The notes: generated from the sequence alone by a model not told the origin. Shown: positions 44,196 through 57,200, numbered from the stretch's first letter. The stretch: 64,000 nucleotides of DNA from Gari tellinella (GCA_922989275.2 OV277870.1:27672742-27736741); one strand, 5' to 3'. Translations and numbers: made by a program.

Positions 44196-44753
44196 CAATG
44201 GTAAATACGCTATTCCTACCCATTTACGCGTTAATCTATGCGTAAGAAACGCATAGTGAACGGTTAATGAACGCTTAACGAACGCTTAACGCCTAACGAT
44301 CTTAACCCGTTTAAACGCGCTAATAAACGATTATACCAGAGATGTTGTGATTAGTGCTTCAGTTATCCGTTTCACGCGGAGATTTCGGATCTTATCGACA
44401 GGCACTTGTCACCCGCCTGTAACCAATCTATTTATGTAACCCGCCTATATATGCCACTCAGATATCGGGGGATTAACAGTGTATTGCCAATTAAAGATAG
44501 CAATGTTATCGGCGATACCACCTAATGTTCTGTAATTCACATGCCATAAAGTTGGATGTGTAAACCGCTGAAGCTAATGGGTCCGTCGGCTAAGTGATGA
44601 CCCTTTCATCCGGGCTCTTTTAAACGCGTAAAGAAACGCGTAAAGAAACGGCTAGGAAAGGCGTTTAACGAAACGGATAATAAACGCATAGTGAACGGTT
44701 AACGAACGCCTAAGAAACGCATAGAGTGGGTAGGAATAGCGTATTTACCACTG
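44196..44753. mobile_element. 558 bp element with AACGC-type subterminal arrays
   Basis: TIRs of about 28 bp (GGTAAATACGCTATTCCTAC and complement) between TA pairs. Inside each end are short repeats of AACGCATAGTGAACGGTTAA (near 44248 and 44683) and GAACGCTTAAC. The centre (about 44340-44600) is unique. No coding capacity. Confidence 0.88.
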
Positions 44754-44759
44754 TACGAG

Positions 44760-46430
44760 TTCTTTCCCAGAAACTCAAAAATGCATTAAAGTATTTTTTT
44801 TCAAATCTTGTGTTCACATAAAATAAAATTATGTAATCGACGATTCTTGTCTGATAATTCCTTATGACTTTAACGTTTCTCAGTTCTTGGTTCGATTCGT
44901 TTTTAATCGATTCATTAACTATTACCCTACCTTCAAAACGGAGATAAAAAAGATAGCCACACAGGAAATGTGGTAACATGGGAAACATGGTACATTTGTA
45001 CTTAGGAATATCTGATGCAAACACAACATAACTCTTGACTTAACTAAAAACAGCTGACAGAGAGAATAAGTTTTAGTTCACATTTCATTGCGTTGCTTTA
45101 AGAACACACTATTTTGATATGGGTTAATTTATAAGTTCGTAAACGTTTGATTTCATTAAGAATAGCAAAACAAAACTAAACCAGTGATATATCACTGGAT
45201 ATAGTATTCAAATTTCTATTGCATAAAGGACAACAAGAGAAATAAGGTTTTATTAAATCAAACACTAATACTAAACAATTTGCAATATGTCCTTGAGAAC
45301 GACAACACTAGTTCTGGCACCTACACGCCACCAAATATTGAAAACATTCGATATATGTACCATTTACCCCAAGGTACAATAATGTGATATTTCATCTGGT
45401 GAATATCGGATCTAATACAATGAGTGTTCATAATGTATTGAATTTATTAAAGTATTATTTTAGGATACGATAAAACACGAGACGTTGCCGAGAGTGAATG
45501 GTTAATCTTAAACACGACTAGCACGAGTGTTATATTATGTTTACGAAATAACTTAAATAATTTTGTTTCGTTTGAAATTTTGTCATTATTTGTCGCTGCA
45601 TTCGACGCCAAGTAAATTATGACTAATACATATAAATAAGCGCGAAATCAAAAATCAAAACCGATTAAATGTCTGTTTGATATGTCAACAGTTTTCAGAT
45701 AGATAAATGCTGCATGTATGGTATTGATTGATTAAACCGAGTATTGATACAACAATACATAAAGGAATGATTGATGACGTTGAACCGTATTTAAATGAAG
45801 TCAGGAGTACATATTGCCTAAATCATTTGCATTGTTTCACCACTAGTTACTTACCAACACAATTAAGTGTTTGTTCAGTCACAGATTTAACCACGCATGC
45901 TTAATTTTTTTCAGCTTGGGACATGTTCTGACGATAGTCCTTGACCTTTCTCTTTTTAACGATTTGATTGCTTACACTTGGAAGTCATCAGTTGACAACA
46001 TTTTTAACAAATTTCAATCTCAATAAGTCATGAATAATTGCCTTAATATTACAAGCGTTTATCGCAGTCTTGTTCAACTTTTTATGGAATGCTGAGTTGA
46101 AGTCAGTTAAAAAAACGAATAAGAGGAAGAATTAATAACAACTATTGAAAATGATATTTTAATCTAATCGATCAGTTGAGTTATTAAGTTAAAGTAGAAA
46201 ACGGCGTGTTTTAGGTACCATACACTCGATAACATGGAAACACGTCTGGCAAAAACAAAATATATTCTGTGTTTTAAATACATTCAAAAGAGATTCATCT
46301 TCGTAAAAATGAATACTTCCATCAATGTCATGCTCGCTGCAGATAATTATAGATAAAGTAGATTTTAATCAAATAATGGAGCTAAACAGGCGTCATCCCA
46401 GGAAGCTTTCATAAACGGTTGATACACGTT
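44760..46430. other. Anonymous AT-rich stretch
   Basis: No repeat family, RNA signature or plausible exon seen. The longest frame (104 codons, minus strand) starts inside the preceding element's flank and has no recognisable motif. Confidence 0.5.
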
Positions 46431-46438
46431 ATCACCTG

Positions 46439-46804
46439 CAGCGTGTTCAATTACCATTGTTTGCTGTTTAGGTTAGCAGTTTGTTCCCCGTGTGCAGCGT
46501 GCAAAGTACAGCAGAGAAAACGTTTTCTTTCCAAATAATCCCGGTTAGGCTTAAACTATTATTTTAACTGCAAACAGATTGGAGCCAGATCAGACGCCGG
46601 AAAACCCGGCGTCAGATCAGGCTCCAATCTGATTGCCGCTCAGAATAGAACTGGTAGTCTGAAATGTTGTCATTTTCTATATTTTATTGCAATGCTTTTG
46701 CGTTTAAATAATAATTACGTTTTCTCCACTGTATTTCGGACCGGTAGCCAACTCGCAATCGATGGCCATCGACGGCCATCGATATCTTTACTGAACTCAT
46801 CAAT
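46439..46804 (+). repeat. Direct duplicate of 36878-37210
   Basis: See 36878-37210. This copy retains the fuller family A element. Confidence 0.85.
46509..46731 (-). mobile_element. Family A MITE within the duplicated block
   Basis: CAGCAGAGAAAACG start, intact core with tip CCGGAAAACCCGG, end ACGTTTTCTCCACTG. Confidence 0.85.
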
Positions 46805-47041
46805 GGGAACTTTGCACGTGATTTCAATACTGCCCAGTTCATCTTATCCCCTGTACTATAGGCCGATTGTTTTACTTTGCAGGGCGAAGCTAACCTTTGG
46901 CAAAGATGAACTAATTTACCTTTGATTTAAGGGGTGAAAGGTACAGTTCCGTATTATAAATCGTAATTGTCCGATACTTTCAACATGGATAAACAAAGTT
47001 AATGTATGCAGTCATATCAACGTGAAAAGGGTATATACATT

Positions 47042-47285
47042 ATAACCTCTCTACAACAACACCCAATGAGAGACAAAGGTCGCGTGTGTTGTTCGGAGGG
47101 AGTTGTTATAGGGCGGGAATATTAAAACTCGGCTTACATTTATAAACCGCTTGAATCTATATCAGACGACGCGTAACGCGGCGTCTGATCTGGATTCAAG
47201 CTGTTTGTCACTCGGCATGACATTCCTTCTGTCAAAATGTCCAATAAAATGTAACGTTGAAAAATACGGACAGACGACAGCGGTA
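47042..47285 (-). mobile_element. Truncated family B MITE
   Basis: ACCTCTCTACAACAACACCC through the core hairpin (ACGACGCGTAACGCGGCGTC) to AGACGACAGCGG. The distal third is missing. Confidence 0.75.
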
Positions 47286-47603
47286 AATTCCGATAAAAAT
47301 AAAACGAACGTGCTGACGCCCCAAAAGTTGCAATGCAATGGTCCTAATCTAAATTCTGCCCTGCAAGGTCAATACAATCGGTTAATACCAAATCGAAGTA
47401 TATTGGCAGTTACAATCACTGGTGGACAAGTTCAGATCTCGACTCAGTGCTGAATCATCATTCAAACTCTTTTTTGTAGCTCGTAGAGAAAATTCCGTTA
47501 TAATAATAACGAAAATTATACATATTATAAATGAAAGCAGACGACAGTTTTACGGCAGGCGATAATATTCTTGAGACAGCGTTCAGATGAGTGAGTATAT
47601 AGT

Positions 47604-47737
47604 GAATCTAACACCACCGTGAGTGTCAGATAAGAATATCCCACCCGAGTTTTGAAGATATTTTTAGAACAGCCTCGTGTTCCAAAACTATCTTCAAACG
47701 AGGGTGGGATATTCACACTCAACTGTGGTGTTAGATT
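47604..47737. repeat. 134 bp near-perfect hairpin
   Basis: GAATCTAACACCACCGTGAG and its near complement ending TGGTGTTAGATT; inner arms GAATATCCCACCCGAG and complement. A half copy is at about 50383-50470. Confidence 0.88.
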
Positions 47738-48002
47738 TATTTTCTCACCTGGTCAAACCTAAAAACGCGTTTAACTTGCTATATAGTGGCGAGTTGTATA
47801 TTAATGCGCTAATACATGCATGACGACGTCATAACAACGGCAATAACAACCAATCATAAGATAGGTCGGCTTGTCTGTCCGGACAGATAAGGTTATCTCA
47901 CACCCCCTAGATTTCGGGATACTTCTGTCCGACAGGTGAGAAATATTCATCTCACAAAGTGCGGAATATGTTATTCTCTCCCGTGAAAACCCAATTGAAA
48001 TT

Positions 48003-48355
48003 CAGTGATCCCTCTCTACAACGGCCCTCAAAATAACGATTCCCTCCTTACAACGACGCTTTCCGCTCTTCCCAAAGGCAAAACAATTATGTCTAACCTA
48101 TTCACGGCTTCAATGCCGTCTGCTTAAATTGTTGTCTGCTGTTTTTCACAAAATTACATAATAGAAATTTTGACAGAAAAAAAAACCTTAATTACGAGTG
48201 ACAAACCGCTTGAATCCAGATAAGACGCCGCTTGACGCGGCGTCTGATCTGGATTCAAGCTGTAAGCACATGTAAGCCAATTTCCCTCCCCATAACGACT
48301 CCCTTCGAACAACACACGCAATATTTTTTCTCCAATTAGTTGTCACTGTAGAAAA
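48003..48355 (+). mobile_element. Family B MITE, right end decayed
   Basis: CAGTGATCCCTCTCTACAAC start; core tip CCGCTTGACGCGG. The right end is eroded at TGTCACTGTAGAAAATGG. Confidence 0.8.
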
Positions 48356-48530
48356 TGGCAACCTTTCAGAACTGTTAATAATTTGATATAACAGCTTAGA
48401 GGCCGGTCAAATGCAGGATAACCCCGGATGTGTTCTAAGTCCAAGTCGTTTTCAATGGTTGGTTATGTTTCACATTTTGAAAGATAACTTCGTCTCCATG
48501 AAACGTGTATTGACCACTTAGCGATATAAA

Positions 48531-48680
48531 ATGAGTGTACGAGCATATGTGCCGGAGGAAGTGGTCTGGTACATTGTAGACTCGCGCTCATCTACTGTAT
48601 CTTGGGTTGTGAGTTCGATCCCTTGGCGGCCTGACAAAAGGATTTTCCGACATCTAAGCCGCTTGATTGTTAGTCCCAAC
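48531..48680 (+). ncRNA. tRNA-derived SINE-like sequence
   Basis: A-box-like TGGTCTGGTAC near 48562 and B box GAGTTCGATCC at 48611-48621, followed by CTTGGCGGCCTGACAAAAGG. The spacing of about 50 bp suits an internal pol III promoter. The 134-codon frame across it has no recognisable domain and is most likely incidental. Confidence 0.55.
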
Positions 48681-49407
48681 ATGCAGTTAAAATATGTACC
48701 TTCTCTCGATTCGATATCTGCTCTTTTAGGATTCTGCAGTTTTAAGACAATTTCTATCATAAAACAGAGACACTTTCCGTTACGAAGTGATGAACCGAAG
48801 AGGAATATTATTATACTGTTTGTTTTTACATATGTCAGCGCTGTATATGACTCTTACACAGAAGCAATAAACATATTCAATTCACTGCCTCTTGTCGAGT
48901 ACATTGAATGTTGTTATTTGCAACAGTCTGAATGAAACTGTTAGACGCTAATATCAGAATTTCTTCAGTCAAAATAATTATTACGATTCATACAGAAATT
49001 CACTGGTTATAAAAATATTGGAATATTGGACTTATATAAACTCCATATAGATAAACGTGCATATACATGTATTATGATTTACCCGTCATGTACAGGCTTC
49101 TCTGTCCGGATCTGACTGTTTATTTGCATCATTAAGTTAACCTAAAACTTCAAGCTGCTTCAAGTTGTATAGATCCAAGTTTTAACGTTATCTGAAATGA
49201 CGCTTTGGCACGATAAAGCGGATTTGACGTCATATCGGTTTGATGTCATTTATGACACTCGATTACCAATGGAAGCGGATGACAGTATTTTCAAGACAGT
49301 AATTTTTTCCCCACTCAGTCTGACAATATTTCTGTGTCACGATGGTCTTTGGGAGATTAACATTTTAAATGATATTGAGGTATAATATTTCAAACTGAAA
49401 TCAAATA

Positions 49408-49535
49408 GTCTGGAGTCTGGTCAGACTGCGGGATATCCGGCGTCTGGTCAGGCTCATAGTAGCTTACAAGGGATACATTTAATTTAGTTTAATTGCTTTT
49501 ATTCGGGGAAAATTACATCTTCTCCACTCTAGCAA
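49408..49535 (+). mobile_element. Decayed family A right half
   Basis: CAGACTGCGGGATATCCGGC, then GGCTCATAG and TTACATCTTCTCCACTC. Confidence 0.6.
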
Positions 49536-50149
49536 CACTTTTCATCAATCATTTCCAATCGACAATTGAATTAATACTATAATGATAGAAATAAAATTTA
49601 ATTAAAGTCCTTGAAATGTTACCCCGAGTGAACTTATTATTGCAAACTGATTCGGTCATATAAGGCGTCGCGTGTTTCGTATTTTGACCAGGATATTTCT
49701 AATTTGATTCTCATATCGAATTCGTTTCAACCATGCATACATATCCAAAATCAATCTTTGACAAATATCAGCAGACTATATGTATGATACAGATGATATC
49801 CCGACTGTAAATTGCTTAAAGCATAATAGAAAATATTGAAATAGTTGTGTTTAGATATATAATACATTCAAATTACAAAAGGTAGACATGTTTGGTTTGG
49901 TACTACTAATTTCACTTATTTTAATAAACTTTAAAAACGCCATATTTTCCTGTTTAAACAGAAAAAAAATCGAAATCAGTAAAATGCAAATGTTGGCCGT
50001 GTTCGTTAGACTGAAGCGTGAAACGTCAATTGCATCTGCTCAACTGGTTCTAAACAGCGGACACTCTGATAACATGCCGACAACAATTGCAGACAAAAAG
50101 CATTTGAGAAATATCGCACTCGACACGTTGTGCAATCTGCAAGCACATA

Positions 50150-50380
50150 CAGTGAAGAAGACGTTATTATTTCCGAATAAACGCGTTTGAGCTAACACTT
50201 TTATTTCCATGGCAAACGGTTTGGAGTCAGATCAGACGCCGGTCAACCCGGCGTCTGATTTGGCTCAAAACTGTTTGCAATTGAAATAAGATTGCTGTTT
50301 CGGAACTGATTGACACTCAGATTAAGAATTAACCATGATAAATTTCAACAAGTTGTCATTTTCTACATTTTATTAGATTT
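50150..50380 (-). mobile_element. Family A MITE truncated at its right end
   Basis: CAGTGAAGAAGACGTTATTA start with intact core (tip CCGGTCAACCCGG). After TTCTACATTTTATTAG it passes directly into half of the 47604 hairpin family. Confidence 0.82.
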
Positions 50381-50382
50381 CG

Positions 50383-50470
50383 GCATAGCCTCGTGTTCCA
50401 AAAAATATCTTCAAATCTCGGGTGGGATATTCTTATCTGACACTCACGGTGGTGTTAGATTCACTGTATG
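50383..50470. repeat. Half copy of the 47604 hairpin
   Basis: AGCCTCGTGTTCCAAAAAAT, then GGGTGGGATATTCTTATCTG and GGTGGTGTTAGATTCAC. Confidence 0.8.
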
Positions 50471-51499
50471 TCTTATTGAAACTAGATAGCATAAAATGTA
50501 TCAGCAAAACCCAATTATTTATTTGGGTCATGTTATTTTCATGGCAGTATGATCAAATTTAATTACAAAGAGTTTCGTGCGACCGAATATTGTGTTTTTC
50601 GAGCTGTTTTATTGCAATCTTTCCTTTGATAAACCCAATTATTCGGATAAAGCACGATATAGTCTATCTAGGACACGCTTAAAGACTAACAAACGAAAAA
50701 GTAAAAAACAAACCTTAAAAAACTTGAAGTTCAGGGCTAGCATAAATTGCTCATCAAAAGATTTCCAAATTTTCAAGCGCGATTTGAGCAATCGTACCTG
50801 AATCCGCTCGCTACCAGGTTCTATAACACTTCTTACTCAAAGCTCAATATTTCTGTAAATAAAGCATCTTGTATGAGTGCGAGCGTCATATTCATTTTAG
50901 TCAAAAAGTTTATTAAAAATGATAAATAATGAACACGAATATGAGATTTTATTTATCATATAACCATTTTAAGAGCTTATTAAAGTAATTGAAGCCGTAG
51001 TTTGAAGACCCTCCGCTATGTAGATTTTTCACCAAAAAGTTGCGTTGTTTACGTTAACGTCGTCGCAAATGACGTCATTTTGCGTCCCGCTACATGCAGC
51101 GCTTGTAGACGATCAGGTTGGGCCGGAACCTAAACAACGATATTTCACTAGTGGATTACTATATTTACATAATGGCTTTATGCAACTCCCAGACGACATA
51201 TTATGTGGTAAATATGAATTCCTTTAGCAAACAATCGGTTTCGATTATCTCTGTAAGACACAAGAATCAATTCAAAACGGTCCATTTATCATACAGATAA
51301 CGAATCGAAAACAGACAAAATAATCGCATCAAGCACAATTAAAAAACACACACTCCCTGAAAATATAATGAAAATTAATCAAGCACGCATCCAATTAACC
51401 TTCTACATGTACATAGCAAAGGTATGATACAAACATAACATGTATTTGAGTTAAGTATTAAGATGTATGTATGCGTGAACTGATAGATGAGCGGGTAGA

Positions 51500-51790
51500 C
51501 GACATACACATGATCAAACAGTCATACAGACGGGCGGATGGACAGACGGAAGAGCAGACAGACATGCAAACAGACATACAAACATACATGTACATACAGG
51601 CAAATCAGTGAGAGATACAGATGGAGAGAAGACAGACAGACATACAGACATAAACATACACTAAGGGAAAGAGAGAGAGTCAGACACGGATCAGATAGAT
51701 ACAGTCACAGAGAGACATAGAGTGACGGATAGACACGACGAAAAAAGCCAGACAATTATACATAGAGCGAGAGAGACAGCGAAACGCCCA
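51500..51790 (+). repeat. Imperfect ACAGACA-rich simple repeat
   Basis: Purine-rich interrupted repeats of ACAGAC, ATACA and GAGAG. Frames here are low complexity. Confidence 0.85.
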
Positions 51791-52184
51791 AAAGAACGCA
51801 CCAGAGACTATCTAGGAACAGGCCCCCTAGAAGGAGTGCGTACACCAATTGGTCTAGCTATGCATATGACGTGTGTCCCCTCAATCGCATTTTCTTCCCA
51901 CGGGCCTGGTAATGACAGCATTTGAAGCTATATCTATATTTCAATCAGCCAGTTATATTTCTAAATTAGCTAACGAAATTATATAAGTAAATTTGATCAG
52001 GACAACAAAAGACTGGTTAACTGGCTAAAAGTAATTGTGTAATTGCTGGAGATTTACAGACAGACTGTGTACCCCAAGGACATCATATATAAACTATGTC
52101 TGTCTATGAACCAAGGGATGGGAATGACGCAAATCTCTAATCAGTTGTCTTTAAATCATTCTCTGTCAACTTTTACCGTTGGCT

Positions 52185-52377
52185 TTAACCCTCTTACAGT
52201 CAAACTATCGTCTGCAATATTTCAAAGATGTGATTAAGGGATGTTTTGACTAAAGAAATGTCGATTCGAATGTCAAACAGTTTGGGTCTTGATCATACGC
52301 CGCGTTCCGCGGCGTCTGATCAGGGTCCAGACTGTTTGCAAGTCACCTTATGTCGTCATTGGTAGTGAAAGAGCTAA
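52185..52377 (-). mobile_element. Family F MITE, shortened
   Basis: TTAACCCTCTTACAGTCAAA to ATTGGTAGTGAAAGAGCTAA. Core tip CCGCGTTCCGCGG. Confidence 0.75.
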
Positions 52378-52429
52378 TCAATTGTCTTTAGTATCTTTTT
52401 ACTGCTGGGAAGACATTTTTTTCCACGTA

Positions 52430-52632
52430 CAGTGGAGAATGTGTTATTCTTTCCCAATAAACGCGTTTACGCTAAAACTATTATTTACAGTGCAAACAGT
52501 TTGGAGCCAGATCAGACGCCGGGTAATCCGGCGTCTGATCAGGCTCCAAACTGTTTGCCACCAAGATAAACATGAATTATAAGAATTGTCCAAAAGTTGC
52601 ACTTTTCTACGTTTTAGTGCTTTGCGGTTGTA
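52430..52632 (-). mobile_element. Family A MITE truncated at its right end
   Basis: CAGTGGAGAATGTGTTATTC through an intact core (tip CCGGGTAATCCGG) to ACGTTTTAGTGCTTTGCGG, after which similarity stops. Confidence 0.88.
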
Positions 52633-52639
52633 TAAAAGA

Positions 52640-53880
52640 AATGTAAACTAATATATTATAATAAAATCAAGGAAATATCTTTTGTCGTAGCCTTATGAAA
52701 ATATTTCATCATTTTTTAATTGTTTGTTTTAAAAGCCCAACATCATGTATAATTCTAAAATGAGTAGCAGACTGTTAAAAACCTTATCAAATCCAGGATT
52801 ACCCGGCGTCATATCTTGCCTAAATCATTTGCGATGGGAAATTTCGCGTTATCACGACGAAAATCTTTACGATTAACATCTTTTTCACTGTATAAATTTT
52901 TTTCAGAACAAAGTTTGATTTCAGTGTAATGAATTTAGTGTAATGATATTATCTCTAACCTGTGATGATCTTCTTCATGTAATTGCACATATTTTTAAGA
53001 ATTCGTACTTGGCAAAATAAAAAAAATACCTGTGATTCCGGCAAACCGGCCAATCCTAGTTGTTCCCTCCGACCCTAAACTGTTCATCTTTCTTCTTTTT
53101 TGTCGATAAAATGTATAATAAGTCATAAATTACCTTCCATGCAGATATGATCAGCAAGTTAATTAACCATTCAAACATTCAACATGCAGCCAACACATTT
53201 CATTATAAAGAAAAAATAAATTGAAATTGACACAGTTAACATGCATAAAACATATTTTAAAACATTATTAATTACATCTCGTATCATATATTAGTCACTA
53301 CTTTGCCGTTTTTGTATACCAGAATGATTACGTAATAATCATACATGTATCAGTTTAGCTTTTACGGTCGCTTTGGTACCTACCAATAAATTCAACTTGA
53401 ATTGATATTTATAAGGGTATTTTATGTATAGCCTATGGCTCTGCACAATAAAATACACCCTCATAGTTTCATATTTTCATATACATGTATGCATAAAATT
53501 ATTAAAAATATTCATTAAGATAGTTAAATGTATTACTGTTTGTGTTTAAAAAAGAGGTTTTCCAACCGTCAGTCAATAATTTTTGCATATAGGCCTAATA
53601 AAAACACAGGAACATGTTTTGACCTAATATAGAAACCTTACTGTACAATGAATGGGATGGGTGAATTGTAAAATTTTGATGTGTTTATTGACTTTGTTGA
53701 TACCCTCAGAAAGGCATGTTATTATTCATGTTAAATGTATTGCTTTTTCTCGTGAATGATTGATAGTATTTTCAGAGAATTGTTACTATTATGTTTCCAA
53801 ACAGCCTTACAGTGTTTATAGCCTTCTTCTCGTGCTGTCTAATATGTTTGTTATTAACTTTTTAGCTGCAAAATTTTATC
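52640..53880. other. Anonymous AT-rich stretch
   Basis: Only a decayed A-core trace near 52795-52890 (GGATTACCCGGCGTCATATC). Nothing else recognisable. Confidence 0.5.
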
Positions 53881-53887
53881 GTCTGCT

Positions 53888-54076
53888 TTAACTCCTTTCC
53901 CGTGAAAATATCGTCTGTATTTGTAGTATCAGATTTAGGGATTTTGACTGAAGAAATGTCGGAACGAGTGTCAAACAGTCTGGATCCTGATCAGACGCCG
54001 CGTAAAGCGGCGTCTGATCAGGATCCAAACTGTTTGCAAAGTCGCCTTTTGACGACGTTGATAGTGGAAGAGTTAG
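53888..54076 (-). mobile_element. Family F MITE, shortened
   Basis: TTAACTCCTTTCCCGTGAAA to GATAGTGGAAGAGTTAG. The core is near perfect with tip CCGCGTAAAGCGG. Confidence 0.75.
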
Positions 54077-54349
54077 CCTTCAGGGTGCAACAGAAGAAGC
54101 TGTTTTATCCCCTTCACTGCCTTACCCCAAGTACAACAGTAATTTGCAAACAAATTGGATCCTAGCGTAACGCTACATCTAACCAGTATTCAAACTGAGT
54201 GGCACCCATATTTCGTTATTCCAAAATAATAAATAAAATACATAAAAATAAGATATAAAATCGAAGGATAACTATTTAATAGTATGACGTCATGACAGTG
54301 CTGTGGTTCATTGTTGCACATATACTGCATCGATATGAGACGCTGATTA

Positions 54350-54595
54350 CAGTGGAGAATCTGTTATTCTTTCCCGTTTAAACGCAAACGTACGCAAACG
54401 CAAAGCACTAAAACGTAGAAAAGTACAAATGTTGGACAATTATGATAATTCATGTTTATCTTGGTGGCAAACAGTTTGGAGCCTGATCAGACGCCGGGTT
54501 ACCCGGCGTCTGATCTGGCTCCAAACTGTTTGCACTGTAAATAATGGTTTTAGCGTAAACGCGTTTATAGGGAAAGAATAACACATTCTCCACTG
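54350..54595 (+). mobile_element. Family A MITE
   Basis: A 246 bp copy with TA flanks and core tip CCGGGTTACCCGG. Confidence 0.93.
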
Positions 54596-54914
54596 TATCT
54601 CGACGTATTATCTGAATCAACACGTTTGGAGATCTGTAAAAATGCGAATAAAGGATTAATTAACATTGTTGCAAAAACATACGGGACTTAGGGTCCCATA
54701 TATTGTTGGACGTAATGTCCCATTTGACAATACCATGTTATTCTAAAATATTGGTCTCAAGGTCCCAACTGGCAATGTCTTGCTATCCTAAAACTAGTTC
54801 AGTTTTCCTAGTGTATAGCCTTAAATAAACAATTAATCAAAGTAGCTGAGAGACACTTGCACTTGAGCCAGAATAACTAGGCTTCAAGCGAGCTAACTGT
54901 TGTCGTAGTTTTAA

Positions 54915-55115
54915 TCCGCTAACCCTAGCACTGCCTTACCCCGAGTACTATGATTATTTACAAATAGTTTGGAGCCTGATCAGACGCCGCGTAAAGCGGC
55001 ATCTGGTCAGGATCCAAACTGTTTTGTACTCAGTTATATAGTTTCTAAGTCAATGTACATTTTAATTTGAGAAACAAAAGCAGACGACAATTGTTTAAAA
55101 TTGAAGACGACATTA
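54915..55115 (+). mobile_element. Family H element
   Basis: CTAACCCTAGCACTGCCTTA, CCCCGAGTACTATGATTATT, the core with tip CCGCGTAAAGCGG, and the tail GCAGACGACAATTGTTTAAA. Partial copies lie near 842, 26095, 26238, 54106 and 60138. It gives the uninterrupted form of the site occupied by B at 26285. Confidence 0.7.
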
Positions 55116-55189
55116 ACGCATTCAACCCTAGCGACGAGTATACTCGTCATGTATAAACAGTATATGAGGGGTGAATGAGTTAAGACTTA

Positions 55190-56230
55190 ATATTCGTTTG
55201 AGCACAGTCGTTGATATGATATCGTCTGCTCGATTATTTTGACGTCTGTTTTTATTTATAACAATTGGGATTTGAAGCGTTTAACTTATGAAACATTACT
55301 GTGAGTGTTAAACAGTATAGAAATCGAGAAGCGTCGTAACGTGGCGTCTGAGCTGGATCAAAACTGTTTGCATATTGGAATGTTAAAGAGCATGACAGCA
55401 AACGAGTCAAACACTATATAACAGATAGATATTTATTTTGTATCTACATGTACATCATTATCAATATTATATAACAAATGTAAGCATGTTTTACTACACT
55501 TATGTCTAATGTTTATCAGTTTTTATAGAATGGTGTGTGTTAAAGGGGGATATGCAGGGAACCTCTCCGGTACTGTCTATGCCCCTAAAAAAAGATTGAC
55601 ATTATAAAAAATAGTTCTATACTCGCATGCATGTAATTAGTTATACAATTTGAAGAAACTATTAACTTCATAATATGCTGACATAAGTTAACTATTAGAA
55701 TTAGATACCGAATTAATTTGTGGTTAATCAATAACCATATACATACTATAGATGTAGTCTAAAGAGATAAGTTTGAAGTATGAGATATACACTCACAAAA
55801 CAATTGATAAGTAACACATATCTGTACGATTTGAGTTGGCTGTAAATTGTTCGGAAAGGATAAAGGCGATTATTGGAACGGTACAGCGTATTTACCAATA
55901 TATATATATTCAAACCACAACATTTTGTTGACGACTAAATTAAATGTTTTGTCAAAAGCTGCCATTAACCCAATAACATCTAACATTTATATAGATATAT
56001 GTTTCTTTCAATGAAAAACTAGTGTCTATTTCATTTAATTTAGAGACAGATATAATTGACTTTCCTCTTATTCAATTACATGAAGCATCTATTTATTTTG
56101 CTGAATCACTAGGGACCTAAGGCTGAGAAAGAGATTTAGTGCTAGGATACTGCTTCGTCTAGATCTACATGTAGATTTGCATTTCCACTAAACTATTTCA
56201 GTTCAACACGTTCAGCCTTTCCGTTGAATA
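55190..56230. other. Anonymous AT-rich stretch
   Basis: Contains one decayed core half near 55315-55375 (GCGTCGTAACGTGGCGTCTG). Nothing else recognisable. Confidence 0.5.
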
Positions 56231-56237
56231 CATTCGT

Positions 56238-56488
56238 ATAGTGGAGAAGATATTATTATCCTTTCACCATAAACTTATTTGTGTAAAAATTGATATTTAT
56301 GTTTCTTACATCTATAAGCCAGATTAAATGTCTGTCGTCGTTTCTGGTTCTAAACTGTTAACAGCTTAAGTAGAAACGTTTTAGAACTTTCAAAACATTC
56401 AATAATAAAGTTGTCATTTTCTAAAATGTTTTCAATGCATTTACATTTATTTCGTTTCAACGGGAAAGAGTTGAATCTTACCCCGCTG
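56238..56488 (-). mobile_element. Decayed family A copy
   Basis: AGTGGAGAAGATATTATTAT to CAACGGGAAAGAGTTGAATC and CCCGCTG. The core is almost lost. Confidence 0.7.
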
Positions 56489-56527
56489 TATATAATTATT
56501 ATTACCAACACTTTGCATGCGTTAATA

Positions 56528-56773
56528 CAGTGGAGAATCTGTTATTCTTTCCCGTTTAAACGCAAACGTACGCAAACGCAAAACACTAAAATGTAGAAAA
56601 GAACAACTTTTGGACAATTCTGATAATTCTTGTTTATCTTGGTGGCAAACAGTTTGGAGCCTGATCAGACGCCGGGTTACCCGGCGTCTGATCTGGCTCC
56701 AAACTGTTTGCACTGCAAATAATAGTTTTAGCGTAAACGCGTGTATTGGGAAAGAATAACAGATTCTCCACTG
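56528..56773 (+). mobile_element. Family A MITE
   Basis: A 246 bp copy with TA flanks and core tip CCGGGTTACCCGG. Confidence 0.93.
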
Positions 56774-57087
56774 TATAACACGGAACGCATATTCAAATCA
56801 ATAACTTTAGTTAAACATTTATTTTAGAAAATTAAATATGTTTGCTGTAACACATCCAACTATTTTATTAAAAAATTACCGGCTCATTGCACCTTCATTC
56901 CCACATAGAACAATAAAAGAAACCTATAAAGCAAAGCAATAACTTAAATTGATTTGACAGCATGAAAAACAATCCATGTTTGATCTCTAAAACATTTCCT
57001 AGTTTATCATAACGGTGGTATAGTCACTGAATGTCACTAAATCTATTTCAAACCAAAACGTTCAGCCTTTCCGTTGAACATATTCTC

Positions 57088-57200
57088 ACAGTAGAGAATA
57101 CGTTTTATTTTCACAATAAACGCATTTGCTTTAAAATCAATAGTTTTGTTGCTAACAATTTTGAGTCAGATAATGGCTATTTAACTACCAGCTTCATGTA
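57088..57200 (-). mobile_element. Decayed family A left part
   Basis: CAGTAGAGAATACGTTTTAT, CAATAAACGCATTTGC, then TTGAGTCAGATAATGG. The rest is absent. Confidence 0.55.

Noticed and set aside
48531..48935. 134-codon reading frame, the longest in the window
   Set aside because: It runs across a tRNA-derived SINE-like sequence, has no recognisable domain, and is typical of chance frames.
49888..50190. 100-codon frame starting with a hydrophobic segment
   Set aside because: The 3' part is family A sequence and the rest has no recognisable motif.
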